Below, piece after piece: positions 23,472-33,249 of a DNA stretch of 64,000 bases (within the stretch, counting starts at the first letter, position 1; every line of letters begins with the position of its first letter). The position numbers were made by a program, and so were the translations under genes. Source of the stretch: Atopobiaceae bacterium UBA1367 (lineage in GTDB: Bacteria; Actinomycetota; Coriobacteriia; Coriobacteriales; Atopobiaceae). Location of the stretch: the NCBI GenBank assembly GCA_002305995.1, contig DBRN01000012.1, positions 158,841-222,840 on the forward strand. Direction: 5' to 3'. Below the pieces are notes generated by a model. That model ran no database searches, was not told the DNA's origin, and saw nothing but the letters and a program-made list of their open reading frames with translations.

Positions 23472-26400
23472 ATGTTTCTTCCCAGTGGCCGCAAATCGAC
23501 GTGGGCAATCTCCTTTCTCGCGTGCGGGGCAGTCGCACTTGCGATCTTCCCCACGCCTGCATATGCAGGCGAGAGCGACCATGTCAGGGCCATGGACCAG
23601 ACCATGCAGGAGGTCTTGCCCATCGAGAATGATGATAATGAAGGCTCAGACGCTACTGTTGAGGAGCTGCCCGTCAGAGATCCGGCACCAGAGCTGGCCT
23701 TGGATGAGGGCTCGACTGATTCCGATCCCAACATCCCAAACTTTGCAGCTGGCTCAGATGATCCCATCGGGGACGACCCGGCGGTCATCGCCGATAAAGT
23801 CGTGCCTGATGACGAGTCGGACGGCGCACCTCCCGCCGATGAAGTCGTGCCTGATGACGAGGAGGCCCCCCAGGAGGTAGGGGAGGGGCTCCCTCCCACA
23901 GTCATGCGTCTTGGCGCTACAGCAACGAGCGCAGATCCTGCGGACGCTCAAACTCTCGACGGCGTCGACATCTCTGGCTGGAACACCAAGATCACCGACT
24001 ACTCGGCACTCGGGGACTTCGTGATCATCAAAGCGACCGAGTACAACCCCAACAAGAAGAGCTACACCACCTACAACGACTACGAGTCACAGGCGGATGC
24101 TGCGCTTAAAGCGGGTAAGCTCATTGGCTTCTACCACCTCGCGACTAGCAAGGAGTACTCTGGTCAGACATGGGATCAGCAGGCTAAGGGATTCATTGAC
24201 GCAGTTGCTCGTTATGTGGGACAGGCTGTCCTCTTTCTGGGTTGGGAGGATTCTTATACCTATGACCCTTCCTCTCATAAGGATGTCTGCTATAGCAAGG
24301 TAGAGAGTGACGTAAACGGTGCCAAAGCGTGGCTGGACTACGTGTACGACAACACTGGCATCAAGCCCATGATCTATATGAACAAGAACTGCGTCAACAG
24401 CTACAACTGGTCGAGTGTCGCCAATGCTGGCTATGATCTCTGGGGGCTGAACACCTTTACGAAAACGACGAGACCTACGAGGGCAATTCGTTTACCGGCT
24501 TCATTGATCCCGGCTCGACGAGTCAATGGGGCGCATGGGGCAAGCCGACCATTTACCAGTACAGCTCCACTGCCTCGTTCCCCCAGACCGGCAATGGGGG
24601 ACGTTACGATGTCAACGTGTTTTACGGCACCAAGGATGACTGGATCATGCGCTGCAGCGCAAAGGAGCTGCCCGATGTCGATGCGTCCGAGGCGCTTGAG
24701 GACGATGCGGTCTACAGCTTCGCTTCACTTCCCTCCAGCACCGTCGTCATTGTGAGCTCTGCGGGCAACGCCCAGCTTGGTAGCAGCAACTACCTCACAG
24801 CCTACTGGCGCGTCAGCAATCTTGGAGGAGGGTTCTACTCCTTTACTAACGTTGGGGACGGCCGTGCGCTCTCGTTCGCGGATTCCGCCTCCAAGGGTAC
24901 CAATGTCGATCTCACCAGTGCTCTGACCACCTGGCGAATCATCAGGTGCACGAACGGATCGCTTGCTCTCGTTCCTCGAGGCTTCAACGACCTCCGCTTG
25001 GACATCCTTGGTGGCAAGACAGCCGTCTTGGGAACCAACCTTCAGCTTTACACCGCCAACGGCACGGCTGCCCAGCGTTTCTTCCTCATCAAGTCGAAGA
25101 GCCTCTCCGAGGCATATAAGACAAAGAGTTCCGTCGCCTCTGACTACTACGTCATAGCAAGCGGCATAGACTCGACCAAGGTCCTTGACATCAAGGGCGC
25201 CTCGACTACAAACGGCGGGAACGTTCAGATCTATTCCTCGAACGGAACCTCTGCCCAGTCCTTCCTTCTAGAGAACAAGAGCAACGGCCTCTATACGATT
25301 CGAAACGTGAAATCGGGCAAGTATCTGGACGTGACGGGTGGCAAGAAGACCAGTGGTGCCAATGTCCAGCAGTATCAGAGCAACAACACGCTCGCCCAGC
25401 TCTGGTACCTCAGGAAGTCCGGGTCGGGCTGGGTCATCTGCTCCGCTGCCTCCGGACTTGCCCTTGACGTTACAGGTGGGCGATCCGCCAATGGGACGAA
25501 TGTCCAGATCTACGGGGCCAATGGCACGAAAGCCCAGACGTTCTTCCTCAAGCGGGACGCACCGCTCTCCGATGCCATCTCGTTGGTGACTTCGGGCGTT
25601 CTATTCGACGATGGCTACTACTCCCTGCTTTCTGGGGTTGGTGCAGGTATGATGGTCGACGTTGTCGGTGACTCCTCCGCAAATGGCGCCAATGTGCAGA
25701 TATACCGATCCAACGGCACCCTTACCCAGAAGTTCAAGATCGCCTATACGGGCAATGGCTTCTATACCATCCAGTGCCTTCGTTCGGGCAAGTATCTTGA
25801 TGCAAAAGGCGCTGGAAAGACCAACGGCACCAACGTCCATCAGTATCAGGGCAATGGGACCCGCGCACAGCTCTGGTACTTCGTTCCCACGGGCGGAAGA
25901 TACGTCATCAAAAACGCTGCCTCGGGACTTGCCCTCGACGTTGCCGGTGGCAAGCCCTATAACGGCACCAACGTCCAGCTCTACTCTCCCAATGGAACCT
26001 CTGCCCAAAGCTTTGACGTAAGACCTGCCTCGCTCATTGCCGACGGGACCTACGCTCTCGCTTCCGCACTCAATCCCATCGTCCTCGTGCTCGACGTCAA
26101 GGGTGGTTCGGTCAAGGCGGGAGCTGCTTTGCAGGGCTATCAGCCGAATGGAACCAAGTCCCAACTGTTCGATATCACCTTCGAGGGCGATGGAACCTAC
26201 ACCATCAGGAACACCAAGTCCGGCCTCGTCATCGGAGTAACTGGCACCTCCAACGACTCTCTCACGCAGCTCGATGGCAACGATGCCATGATGCGGCGCT
26301 GGCGGATCATCATCACCGATTCCGGATTGTACTCCCTCGTCAACGCGGGTACGGGCAAGGCGCTCGACGTCTCGGGAGCCAAGCTGAAGAGTGGCGTTGC

Positions 26401-26938
26401 CGTCCAGCAGTACGCAGTAAATGGTACCAAGGCCCAGGGCTGGGTCTTCATCCCCCAGGAGAAGTCAACGCCCGGCGGCAGGCTGGGCAAGTTCATTGGC
26501 AACATGATCTACTATACCGAGCTCATCAATGTGGGCTACTCGCAGGGCACGCATCGCTACGATCTCTGGGATGGCGGCCAGACGGACTGCTCGGCGCTCG
26601 TCATAACCTGCCTCAAGAAGGCCGGCTTTGAGGTGGGCAAGGCAAATTCCACGCATGATATGCGCTCGAACCTCGTTGCCAACGGCTGGAATGTCCTGAG
26701 CTGGTCCATCAATGCCGTGCGTCCCGGTGACATTCTCCTATGTGACGGCTATCATACCTGTGCCATCGTCAGCGGATTTGGGAAGAGCGGGCAGATTGCC
26801 GAGGCTTGGATCAACGAGCTCGGTACCATCATAGGTGGCAAGGCTGGCGACCAGACTGGCAAGGAGACGAGAGTCCGCCCGGTTTATCAGTGTCCCTATG
26901 GCGGTGGCTGGAAGTGCATCCTGCGCTATACGAAGTGA
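23472..26938 (+). pseudogene. Secreted GH25 lysozyme / RICIN-repeat / NlpC-P60 protein, frameshifted
   Basis: With one base restored this would be a protein of about 1155 residues. Residues 1-32 are a signal peptide (cut after AYA), 33-160 an acidic linker, about 165-390 a GH25 muramidase domain (GVDISGWN, VIIKATE, GFYHLAT), about 415-990 nine or ten RICIN-type lectin repeats marked by NGTxAQ, and the C terminus an NlpC/P60-like peptidase with TDCSAL and a later YHTCAIV histidine. The reading frame breaks at the five-G run 24442-24446. A sixth G would give LWGAEHLYENDE and join the halves (23472 frame to 24617 frame). The GH25 DxE active-site pair reads GWE, so the first acid is missing. The role would be cell wall hydrolysis. 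Confidence 0.85.
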
Positions 26939-27057
26939 TGTAACAAGGAGAGTGAGAGACGTTCCCCTCATAGGTCGCTACGGTGGGGGCTGCACAGTGT
27001 CCGAGGTGGACTTCCGCTGATGTCACGTGCGAGCAGGATCTTGGCCGACACCAGCTG

Positions 27058-27744
27058 CTAGTCGTCCATGCGGACGGAGGCGATGCGAGGCTGGCTCTCC
27101 GCGGCCACCGTGCCGTTGTCATCCTGCACGGGCGTCGTGGTGGCGATCGCGTCGATGACGTCCATGCCCTCGGTGACCTTGCCAAACGCCGCGTACTGGC
27201 CGTCGAGGTGGGAGGCGTCCCCCTGCATGATGAAGAACTGCGAGCTTGCCGAGTCGTAGTCGTTGGAGCGGGCCATGGAGATGACGCCGCGCTTGTGCTG
27301 GATGGCGTTGACCACGCCGTTCTGGATGAACTCGCCCTTGATGGTGCGCCCCGAGCCACCCGTGCCCGTCCCGGTCGGGTCGCCGCCCTGGACCATGAAT
27401 CCCTCGATGACGCGGTGGAAGGTGAGGCCGTCGTAGAAGCCGTCGGTGGCCAGCTGCGCGAAGTTGCTGACCGTAATGGGGCTGTTGTCGGCGTCGAGCT
27501 CGAGCTTGATGGTGCCGAGTCCCTCGACCTCGATCGTCGCGTGGTGGGTGCCCGAGGCGTAGCCGTTGTCAAGGGGGGCCGTGATGGTGTCGGCCTCGAC
27601 GTCGGCGGGCTGCCCTCCGCCGCCGGTACCCGTGTCCTCGGAGGAGGGGATGGTGTTCGTCGAGCCGCATCCGTAGAGGGCAAGCGACGCGAGGATGCCC
27701 ATCGAGGTGCCCAGGAAGGTGCGACGGGTGATTGGTGAGGGCAT
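27058..27744 (-). CDS. Tat-type lipoprotein cyclophilin (peptidyl-prolyl isomerase)
   Basis: A 228-residue exported protein. The N terminus ITRRTFLG is a twin-arginine motif followed by a hydrophobic stretch and a YGC lipobox, so it is probably exported folded and lipid-anchored at about Cys26. Residues about 65-225 form a cyclophilin domain with TFHRVIEGFMVQGGDPTGTG, SQFFIM, and AFGKVTEGMDV, the family's catalytic and binding segments. It should speed folding of proteins outside the membrane. The start at 27744 was chosen for the signal sequence; longer frames upstream run through repeat DNA. It faces the lysozyme gene and has no operon partner. Confidence 0.9.
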   Translation of the reverse strand: MPSPITRRTFLGTSMGILASLALYGCGSTNTIPSSEDTGTGGGGQPADVEADTITAPLDNGYASGTHHATIEVEGLGTIKLELDADNSPITVSNFAQLATDGFYDGLTFHRVIEGFMVQGGDPTGTGTGGSGRTIKGEFIQNGVVNAIQHKRGVISMARSNDYDSASSQFFIMQGDASHLDGQYAAFGKVTEGMDVIDAIATTTPVQDDNGTVAAESQPRIASVRMDD

Positions 27745-27953
27745 GTCTGCTCCATCCGCTCGTTGTGTTTCCCCTGAAAAGGATACCCGTGCGGATGGTG
27801 GGTGGCGCATGAGCCGGCCCGAGGCGGACCAGCGGTACCTCCGCCCCCGGCGAGCGAGGGGGCCTGTGGGGAGTGCGTGGACGAACCGTGAGCAAACGAT
27901 GGAAGGGGAGGGACCCCTGCGTGCGGGGCGCAGTTGCCTGGCATGCGGCACTC

Positions 27954-28067
27954 GGCACGAAAATCCCCGTCCCCTTCGTGCCGCCGCTGGCTGCCCGGGG
28001 ACCAGCAAATCCCCGTCCCCACCCATCGTGCAGGGACCAGCACGAAAACCCCCGTCCCCATCGTGCC
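27954..28067. repeat. Three copies of a hairpin-forming intergenic repeat
   Basis: The unit GGCACGAAAATCCCCGTCCCC ends in TCGTGCC, so its ends pair (GCACGA/TCGTGC). Copies lie at 27954-27982, 28002-28031 (degenerate, one arm lost) and 28039-28067. The region lies downstream of the ABC exporter genes and upstream of the cyclophilin gene, so these hairpins might help stop or protect the exporter mRNA. The rest of the 338-base gap shows no gene. Confidence 0.75.
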
Positions 28068-28082
28068 ATCGTGCCGGGGGGG

Positions 28083-30119
28083 TCACTCCAGCTCGAAGGC
28101 GCCCGTGTACAGCTGGTAGTAGGTGCCCCTCTGGGCGATGAGCTCGTCGTGCGTCCCGCGCTCGATGATGCGACCCTGGTCGAGGACGATGATCACGTCG
28201 GAGTTGCGCACGGTGGAGAGGCGGTGGGCGATGACGAAGGTGGTGCGTCCCTCCATGAGGGCGTCCATGCCCCGGCTCACGATCTGCTCGGTGCGCGTGT
28301 CGATGGAGCTCGTCGCCTCGTCGAGGATCATGGCAGGGGGATCCGCCACGGCCGTGCGGGCGATGGAGAGCAGCTGGCGTTGCCCCTGCGAGAGCGACTC
28401 GGCGTTGTCGGTGAGCATCGTCTGGTAGCCCTCGGGCAGGCGCTCGATGAAGCTGTCGGCGCCGACGAGCCTGGCGGCCTCCATGCACTCCTCGTCGGTC
28501 GCCTCGAGGCGACCGTAGCGGATGTTGTCCATGACGGTGCCCGTGAACAGGTTGACGTCCTGCAGCACGATGCCGAGCGACTTGCGCAGGTCCGACTTGC
28601 GGATCTTGTTGATGTTGATGCCGTCGTAGCGGATCTTGCCGCCGGCGATGTCGTAGAAGCGGTTGATGAGGTTGGTGATCGTCGTCTTGCCGGCACCCGT
28701 CGCCCCGACGAAGGCGACCTTCTGTCCGGGGAAGGCGTCCAGCGAGATGTCGTGCAGCACGAGATGTCCCGGCACGTAGCCAAAGTCCACGCCATCCAGG
28801 ACGATGTCACCCATGACCGGCATGTAGTCCACGGTGCCGGTGTCCCTGTGGGGATGCTTCCAGGCCCAGATGCCCGTGCGGTCGTGCCGGTCGATCTCAC
28901 CGATGACGTTCTCCATGTTGTCGTCGAAGCGCACGCGCACCAGCTCGACGTAGCCCTCGTCGTCCTCGGGCAGCTCGTCGAGCAGCTGGAAGATGCGCTC
29001 CGCGCCCGCGAGGCCCATGACCACGAAGTTGATCTGGTGGGAGATCTGGCCGATGGACCCGGCGAAGCGCTTGGTGAGGTTGAGGAAGGGGATGACGATG
29101 TCGATGGAGAGCGCCATGCCCGAGAGGCTCGGGTTGGCGATGCCCGTGGCGAGGAAGATGCCGCCCGAGAGCGCGACGACCACGTAGGAGATGTTGCCGA
29201 GGTTCATCAGGATGGGGCCGAGGACGTTGGAGTAGATGTTGGCCTGCTTGGCGGCCTCGAACAGCTCGTCGTTCACCTCGTCGAACTGCTCCTGCATCTG
29301 GCGCTCGTGCGTGAAGACCTTGACGACCCTCTCGCCGTTCATGGCCTCCTCGGCAAAGCCCTCCGCGCGACCGATGGCGTGCTGCTGGGCGAGGAAGTAC
29401 TTGGCCGACTTGCCGCCGACGTGGCGCGTGAACCAGCCCATGAAGGCGACCATGAACAGCACGATGCCGGTGAGCGGCAGCGAGTACCAGACCATGATGC
29501 CCACGAGGGAGACCATCGAGATGGTCATGGTGAGCAGGTTGGGGAGCGCCACGCCGATGAGCTGGCGCAGGGCGTCGACGTCATTGGTGTAGTAGCTCAT
29601 GATGTCACCGCGCTTGTTCTGGTCGAAGAAGCGTATGGGCAGCGTCTCCATGTGATCGAACATCTTGTTGCGCATCTTCATGAGCGTGCCCTGCACCACG
29701 AACGCGGAGAGCTGCGTCTGTGCGACCTGGCAGGCGAGCACTATGACATAGACGCCGACGAGCGTGAGGGCGATGCGCTCGATCTCGGGCCTGGCGGAGA
29801 CCCAGTCGCCCGACTGCCAGTAGCGGGTGACGACCTCGATCGTGCGCTGGAGGAAGACCGATGGCAGCGTGGAGAGGGCCGAGGAGGCGACGATGCAGGC
29901 GATCATGGCCACGAACTGGGCCGGGTAGAATGAGAAGACGAGCTTGATGGTGCCGCGGAACACCTGCAGAGGGTTGGCGGCACGCCGTCCGCGGCTGCCC
30001 TTGCCGGGCACGCCCACGTTGTCGGCGTCATCGTCCACTCCCGGGGCGGGGGCGTCCTTGAGACGGGCGGGGTCATCGATGATGCTGCGCTCGGCGGCGC
30101 TAAGCTGCTTCCTAGGCAC
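28083..30119 (-). CDS. ABC exporter half-transporter, catalytically complete subunit
   Basis: A 678-residue half-transporter with a six-helix export domain (about residues 50-370) and one ATPase domain (about 440-678). Walker A is GATGAGKTT, Walker B is MILDEATSSID with the catalytic glutamate, and the switch histidine is present in IAHRLSTV. The signature motif, however, reads LSQGQ rather than LSGGQ. The GTG at 30119 follows GGGGAGG and overlaps the last 8 bases of the partner gene, so translation is coupled. Together with the partner it matches the TM287/TM288 type of heterodimeric multidrug exporter with one weakened ATP site. The substrate is unknown; MarR control suggests drugs or other toxic compounds. 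Confidence 0.9.
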   Translation of the reverse strand: MPRKQLSAAERSIIDDPARLKDAPAPGVDDDADNVGVPGKGSRGRRAANPLQVFRGTIKLVFSFYPAQFVAMIACIVASSALSTLPSVFLQRTIEVVTRYWQSGDWVSARPEIERIALTLVGVYVIVLACQVAQTQLSAFVVQGTLMKMRNKMFDHMETLPIRFFDQNKRGDIMSYYTNDVDALRQLIGVALPNLLTMTISMVSLVGIMVWYSLPLTGIVLFMVAFMGWFTRHVGGKSAKYFLAQQHAIGRAEGFAEEAMNGERVVKVFTHERQMQEQFDEVNDELFEAAKQANIYSNVLGPILMNLGNISYVVVALSGGIFLATGIANPSLSGMALSIDIVIPFLNLTKRFAGSIGQISHQINFVVMGLAGAERIFQLLDELPEDDEGYVELVRVRFDDNMENVIGEIDRHDRTGIWAWKHPHRDTGTVDYMPVMGDIVLDGVDFGYVPGHLVLHDISLDAFPGQKVAFVGATGAGKTTITNLINRFYDIAGGKIRYDGININKIRKSDLRKSLGIVLQDVNLFTGTVMDNIRYGRLEATDEECMEAARLVGADSFIERLPEGYQTMLTDNAESLSQGQRQLLSIARTAVADPPAMILDEATSSIDTRTEQIVSRGMDALMEGRTTFVIAHRLSTVRNSDVIIVLDQGRIIERGTHDELIAQRGTYYQLYTGAFELE

Positions 30120-31956
30120 CTGCCTCACCTCCCCTCGCGGCCGTCGCACCATGGGCATGGGCCGCTGCGTTCTCGTCGTGGCTCGCCTTGTTCTGCGTGA
30201 GGTACACCTCGCGGTAGATGTCGCTGCTGCGCAGCAGCTCCTCGTGGGTGCCGACGGCGGAGATGCGGCCGTCGTCCAGCACGACGATGCGGTCGGCATC
30301 CTCCACCGACCCGGTGCGCTGGGCGATGATGATCTTGGTGGTCTGGGGTATGTAGTCCCTGAGGCCTGCCCGGATGAACTGGTCCGTCTTGGTGTCGACG
30401 GCGCTGGTCGAGTCATCGAGGATCAGGATGCGGGGCCGCTTGAGCAGGGCGCGTGCGATGCAGAGGCGCTGCTTCTGGCCTCCCGACACGTTGGAGCCGC
30501 CCTGCTCGATGTAGGTGTCGTAGCCGTCGGGGAACTGGCGGATGAACTCGTCCGCCTGGGCGAGCTGGCACGCCTCGACGAGCTCCTCGTCGGTGGCGTT
30601 CTCGTTGCCCCAGCGCAGGTTGTCCTTGATGGTGCCGGAGAAGAGCACGTTGCGCTGCAGCACGACGGCGACCTGGTCGCGCAGCGTGTCCATGTCGTAG
30701 TCGCGCACGTCGAGGCCGCCGACGCGCACGGTGCCTGTGGTGGTGTCATACAGTCGGCTGACGAGCTGGATGAGGGTGGACTTGGACGAGCCCGTGCCGC
30801 CGATCACGCCGATGACCTCGCCGCTCCCGATGTGCAGGTCGATGTCGCGCAGGGCGTAGCGGCCCGACTCGGGGTGATAGGAGAAGCTCACGTCGTCGAA
30901 GTCGATCGAGCCGTCCGCCACCTCGTAGACGGGGTCGGCGGGGTTGGCGAGGTCGGGCTCCTCGAGCAGGACCTCGCAGATGCGCCGGGACGACTCCTCG
31001 GCCATGGTGATCATCACGAAGATCATCGAGAGCATGTTGAGGCTCATGAGCATCGAGAAGCCGTAGGTGATCAGGGCGGACATCTGCCCGACGTTCATCG
31101 CCTGGCCGGCGGAGGTCACGATGGCGCGGCTGCCGAAGAAGACGACGAAGGCGTAGATGACGTCGACGGCAAAGGTCATGAGCGGCTGGTTCCAGGCGAG
31201 GATGCGCTCGGCGCCCCAGAAGTCCTGGAACACCTCCCCCGAGGCCCTCTCGAACTTCTGCCGCTCGTGGTCCTCGCGCACGAAGCTCTTGACCACGCGG
31301 ATGCCGGTGACGTTCTCCTCGACGGACTCATTGAGGCGATCGTACTTCTTGAAGATGCGACGGAAGATGGGCATGACGGTGCGCGCGATGCCGATGAGGG
31401 CAACGCCGAGGAGGAAGGAGACGATGACGTAGACGATGGCCATGGGGCCGCCCGTGATGAAGGCCATGACCGCCGCGAACACGATCATCATAGGGCTGCG
31501 CACGGCGGAGCGGATGATCTGCATGTAGGCCATCTGCACGTTCTGCGTGTCGGTGGTGAGGCGCGTCACCAGCGAGTTGGTGCTGAAGCGGTCGATGTTG
31601 GAGAAGCTGAAGCGCTGGATCGACGCGAACATGTCGTGGCGCAGGTTGCGCGCGAAGCCCGTCGAGGCGATGGAGCAGGCGATGCCGGCGATGGTGCCGC
31701 AGCCCAGGCTGATGACGGCGAGCGAGGCGAGGACGACGCCGTAGCGCGCGATGACGTCGACGCCGCACCCCAGGTTCATCTCGTTGATGAGCTGCGAGGT
31801 GATGAAGGGGATGATGCACTCGATCACCACCTCGCCCGCCACGAATGCGGGCGCGATGATGGAGTTGCGCCGGTTCTCGCGGATGCTCCCGCCGAGGACC
31901 CGGACGATCTCTCCCAACGACAGGTGCTGCATGGTCTTCTCATGCCCATGGGTCAT
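30112..31956 (-). CDS. ABC exporter half-transporter, degenerate-site subunit
   Basis: A 614-residue half-transporter with six membrane helices followed by an ATPase domain. Its own nucleotide site is altered: Walker A is GGTGSSKST, Walker B is LILDDSTSAVD with Asp replacing the catalytic Glu, and the switch position is Gln (IIIAQRTGS) instead of His. Its signature motif VSGGQ is intact. These changes are the standard pattern for the inactive side of a heterodimeric exporter and complement the neighbouring subunit. The ATG at 31956 overlaps the MarR stop codon (ATGA), so all three genes form one operon. The C-terminal 30 residues are His/Ala-rich and unstructured. Confidence 0.9.
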   Translation of the reverse strand: MTHGHEKTMQHLSLGEIVRVLGGSIRENRRNSIIAPAFVAGEVVIECIIPFITSQLINEMNLGCGVDVIARYGVVLASLAVISLGCGTIAGIACSIASTGFARNLRHDMFASIQRFSFSNIDRFSTNSLVTRLTTDTQNVQMAYMQIIRSAVRSPMMIVFAAVMAFITGGPMAIVYVIVSFLLGVALIGIARTVMPIFRRIFKKYDRLNESVEENVTGIRVVKSFVREDHERQKFERASGEVFQDFWGAERILAWNQPLMTFAVDVIYAFVVFFGSRAIVTSAGQAMNVGQMSALITYGFSMLMSLNMLSMIFVMITMAEESSRRICEVLLEEPDLANPADPVYEVADGSIDFDDVSFSYHPESGRYALRDIDLHIGSGEVIGVIGGTGSSKSTLIQLVSRLYDTTTGTVRVGGLDVRDYDMDTLRDQVAVVLQRNVLFSGTIKDNLRWGNENATDEELVEACQLAQADEFIRQFPDGYDTYIEQGGSNVSGGQKQRLCIARALLKRPRILILDDSTSAVDTKTDQFIRAGLRDYIPQTTKIIIAQRTGSVEDADRIVVLDDGRISAVGTHEELLRSSDIYREVYLTQNKASHDENAAAHAHGATAARGGEAGA

Positions 31957-32423
31957 GCGTGCGTTCCCCTCTCCTCCTCCAGGGCCGTCCAATGCTCGAC
32001 CAGGCGGTCGAGCAGGGCGACGAGGTGTTGTTGCTCCGTCTCGTCCAGGCAGGCGAGGCAGCGGTCCTCGAACGCGTGTCGCTGCTCGATGAGCTCCGTG
32101 GCCCGGGCCATGCCCTCCTGCGTCAGCGCGATGTCGAGCTGCCTTCGGTCCTCGTCGGAGCGCGTCCGCTCGATGAGGCCGGCACACTCCAGCTTGGCCA
32201 GCACCTCCGAGGTGGATGCCGAGCTGATGCCGGCGGCCTCTTGGAGCTCGCGTTGGGTCATGTGCCCGCCGCTCGTGCGAAGCATGACGAGGATGTGCTG
32301 CTGCCCGCTTCTGCCGCCTGCGTGCATGTGCAGGTAATGGCCGAAGAAGCCGAGGTCGTGCAGCACGTGACGAGGCAGCGACATCGGGGGTGTCACGAGC
32401 TGTGATGTCGCGGGGCCCATCAT
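31953..32423 (-). CDS. MarR family repressor of the ABC exporter
   Basis: A 156-residue winged-helix regulator. The central region (QQHILVMLRTSGGHMTQRELQEAAGISSASTSEVLAKLECAGLIERTRSDEDRRQLDIALTQEG) is the full MarR DNA-binding domain including the basic wing. Two adjacent ATGs (32423 and 32420) follow AGGGAGG; the second has slightly better spacing. It is the first gene of the exporter operon and overlaps the next gene by 4 bases. A GGTACC-containing palindrome lies at its promoter, consistent with autorepression relieved by a drug-like ligand. Confidence 0.92.
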   Translation of the reverse strand: MMGPATSQLVTPPMSLPRHVLHDLGFFGHYLHMHAGGRSGQQHILVMLRTSGGHMTQRELQEAAGISSASTSEVLAKLECAGLIERTRSDEDRRQLDIALTQEGMARATELIEQRHAFEDRCLACLDETEQQHLVALLDRLVEHWTALEEERGTHA

Positions 32424-32449
32424 CGCCCTCCCTTCGTCGCCGACTCAAA

Positions 32450-32504
32450 ACGATAGGCGTTCGCACGATGATGTCAAGGTACCTCGCGAATATTGTTCGG
32501 TACC
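32450..32504 (-). promoter_or_regulatory. MarR-operon promoter with GGTACC palindrome
   Basis: On the minus strand a TTGACA -35 box (32477-32472) and a TATCGT -10 box (32455-32450) are 16 bases apart. Touching the -35 box is a nested palindrome: GGTACC at 32478-32483 and 32499-32504 flank CGAATATTGTTCG. It lies between the MarR gene and the response regulator gene on the other strand, so a MarR dimer here could repress the exporter and perhaps affect the two-component genes. Confidence 0.7.
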
Positions 32505-32568
32505 TAGCAAAAACGACACGAAAGCTTTCCGCCCACGCAGGTACAATGGGCGGGTGAAAGGAGCCATC

Positions 32569-33243
32569 ATGGTCTACTACGTCGAGGACGACACCAACAT
32601 GCGCGAGCTCACGGTCTATGCCCTCACCCAGGCGAGCATCGAGGCAAAGGGCTGCGCGAGCGACGCGGAGTTTCGTCGGGCCTGCAGGGAGCGGGTGCCG
32701 AGTGCCGTGCTGCTCGACATCATGCTCCCCGACACCGATGGGCTCGCGATCCTTGCCCGCATCAGGGGCACCAGGGAGCTGTGCGACGTGCCCGTTATGA
32801 TGCTGACCGCCAAGGATACCGAGCTCGATGCCGTGCGCGCCCTCGACGGGGGCGCCGACGACTACCTCGCCAAGCCCTTCGGCATGATGGAGATGGTCAG
32901 CCGCGTGCGCGCCCTGCTGCGCCGCTCCGCGCGCGGGGCGGTGGATGTCGCGGAGTGCCTCACGGTGGGCGTCCTCGAGCTCTGACCCTCCAGGAGAATG
33001 GCATCGCTGGACGGGGAGCCCCTCGCGCTCACGATGCGCGAGTTCGATCTCCTTGCCTTTCTCATGCGCGCGCCCGGCGAGGTGTTCTCGCGCGAGGTGC
33101 TGCTTCGGCGCGTGTGGGGATGGGACTTCGACGGAGGGTCGCGCACGATCGACGTGCACGTGCAGACGCTCCGCTCGAAGCTCGGCGAGCACGCCGGCCT
33201 CATCCAGACCGTCCGCGGCGTGGGCTACCGGATGCAGGGGTAG
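32569..33243 (+). pseudogene. OmpR/PhoB-type response regulator interrupted by an in-frame stop
   Basis: The receiver domain (32569-32985) has the acidic pair VEDD, the phosphorylated aspartate in LLDIMLPDTDG (Asp50-53 region), and the lysine in AKPFGM. A TGA at 32983-32985 ends it. The same reading frame continues immediately as a full winged-helix output domain (LTMREFDLLAFLM, then TIDVHVQTLRSKL and VRGVGYRMQG) to 33243. A single substitution such as CGA to TGA would explain this. An AGGAG followed by ATG at 32998 could allow the DNA-binding half to be made separately. The ATG at 32569 follows AAAGGAG. The sensor kinase gene starts 6 bases later. Confidence 0.85.
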
Positions 33244-33249
33244 GTCGCC

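Noticed and set aside
29944..32337. A 797-codon plus-strand open frame
   Set aside because: It is antisense to the two ABC exporter genes and MarR, whose motifs are complete on the other strand.
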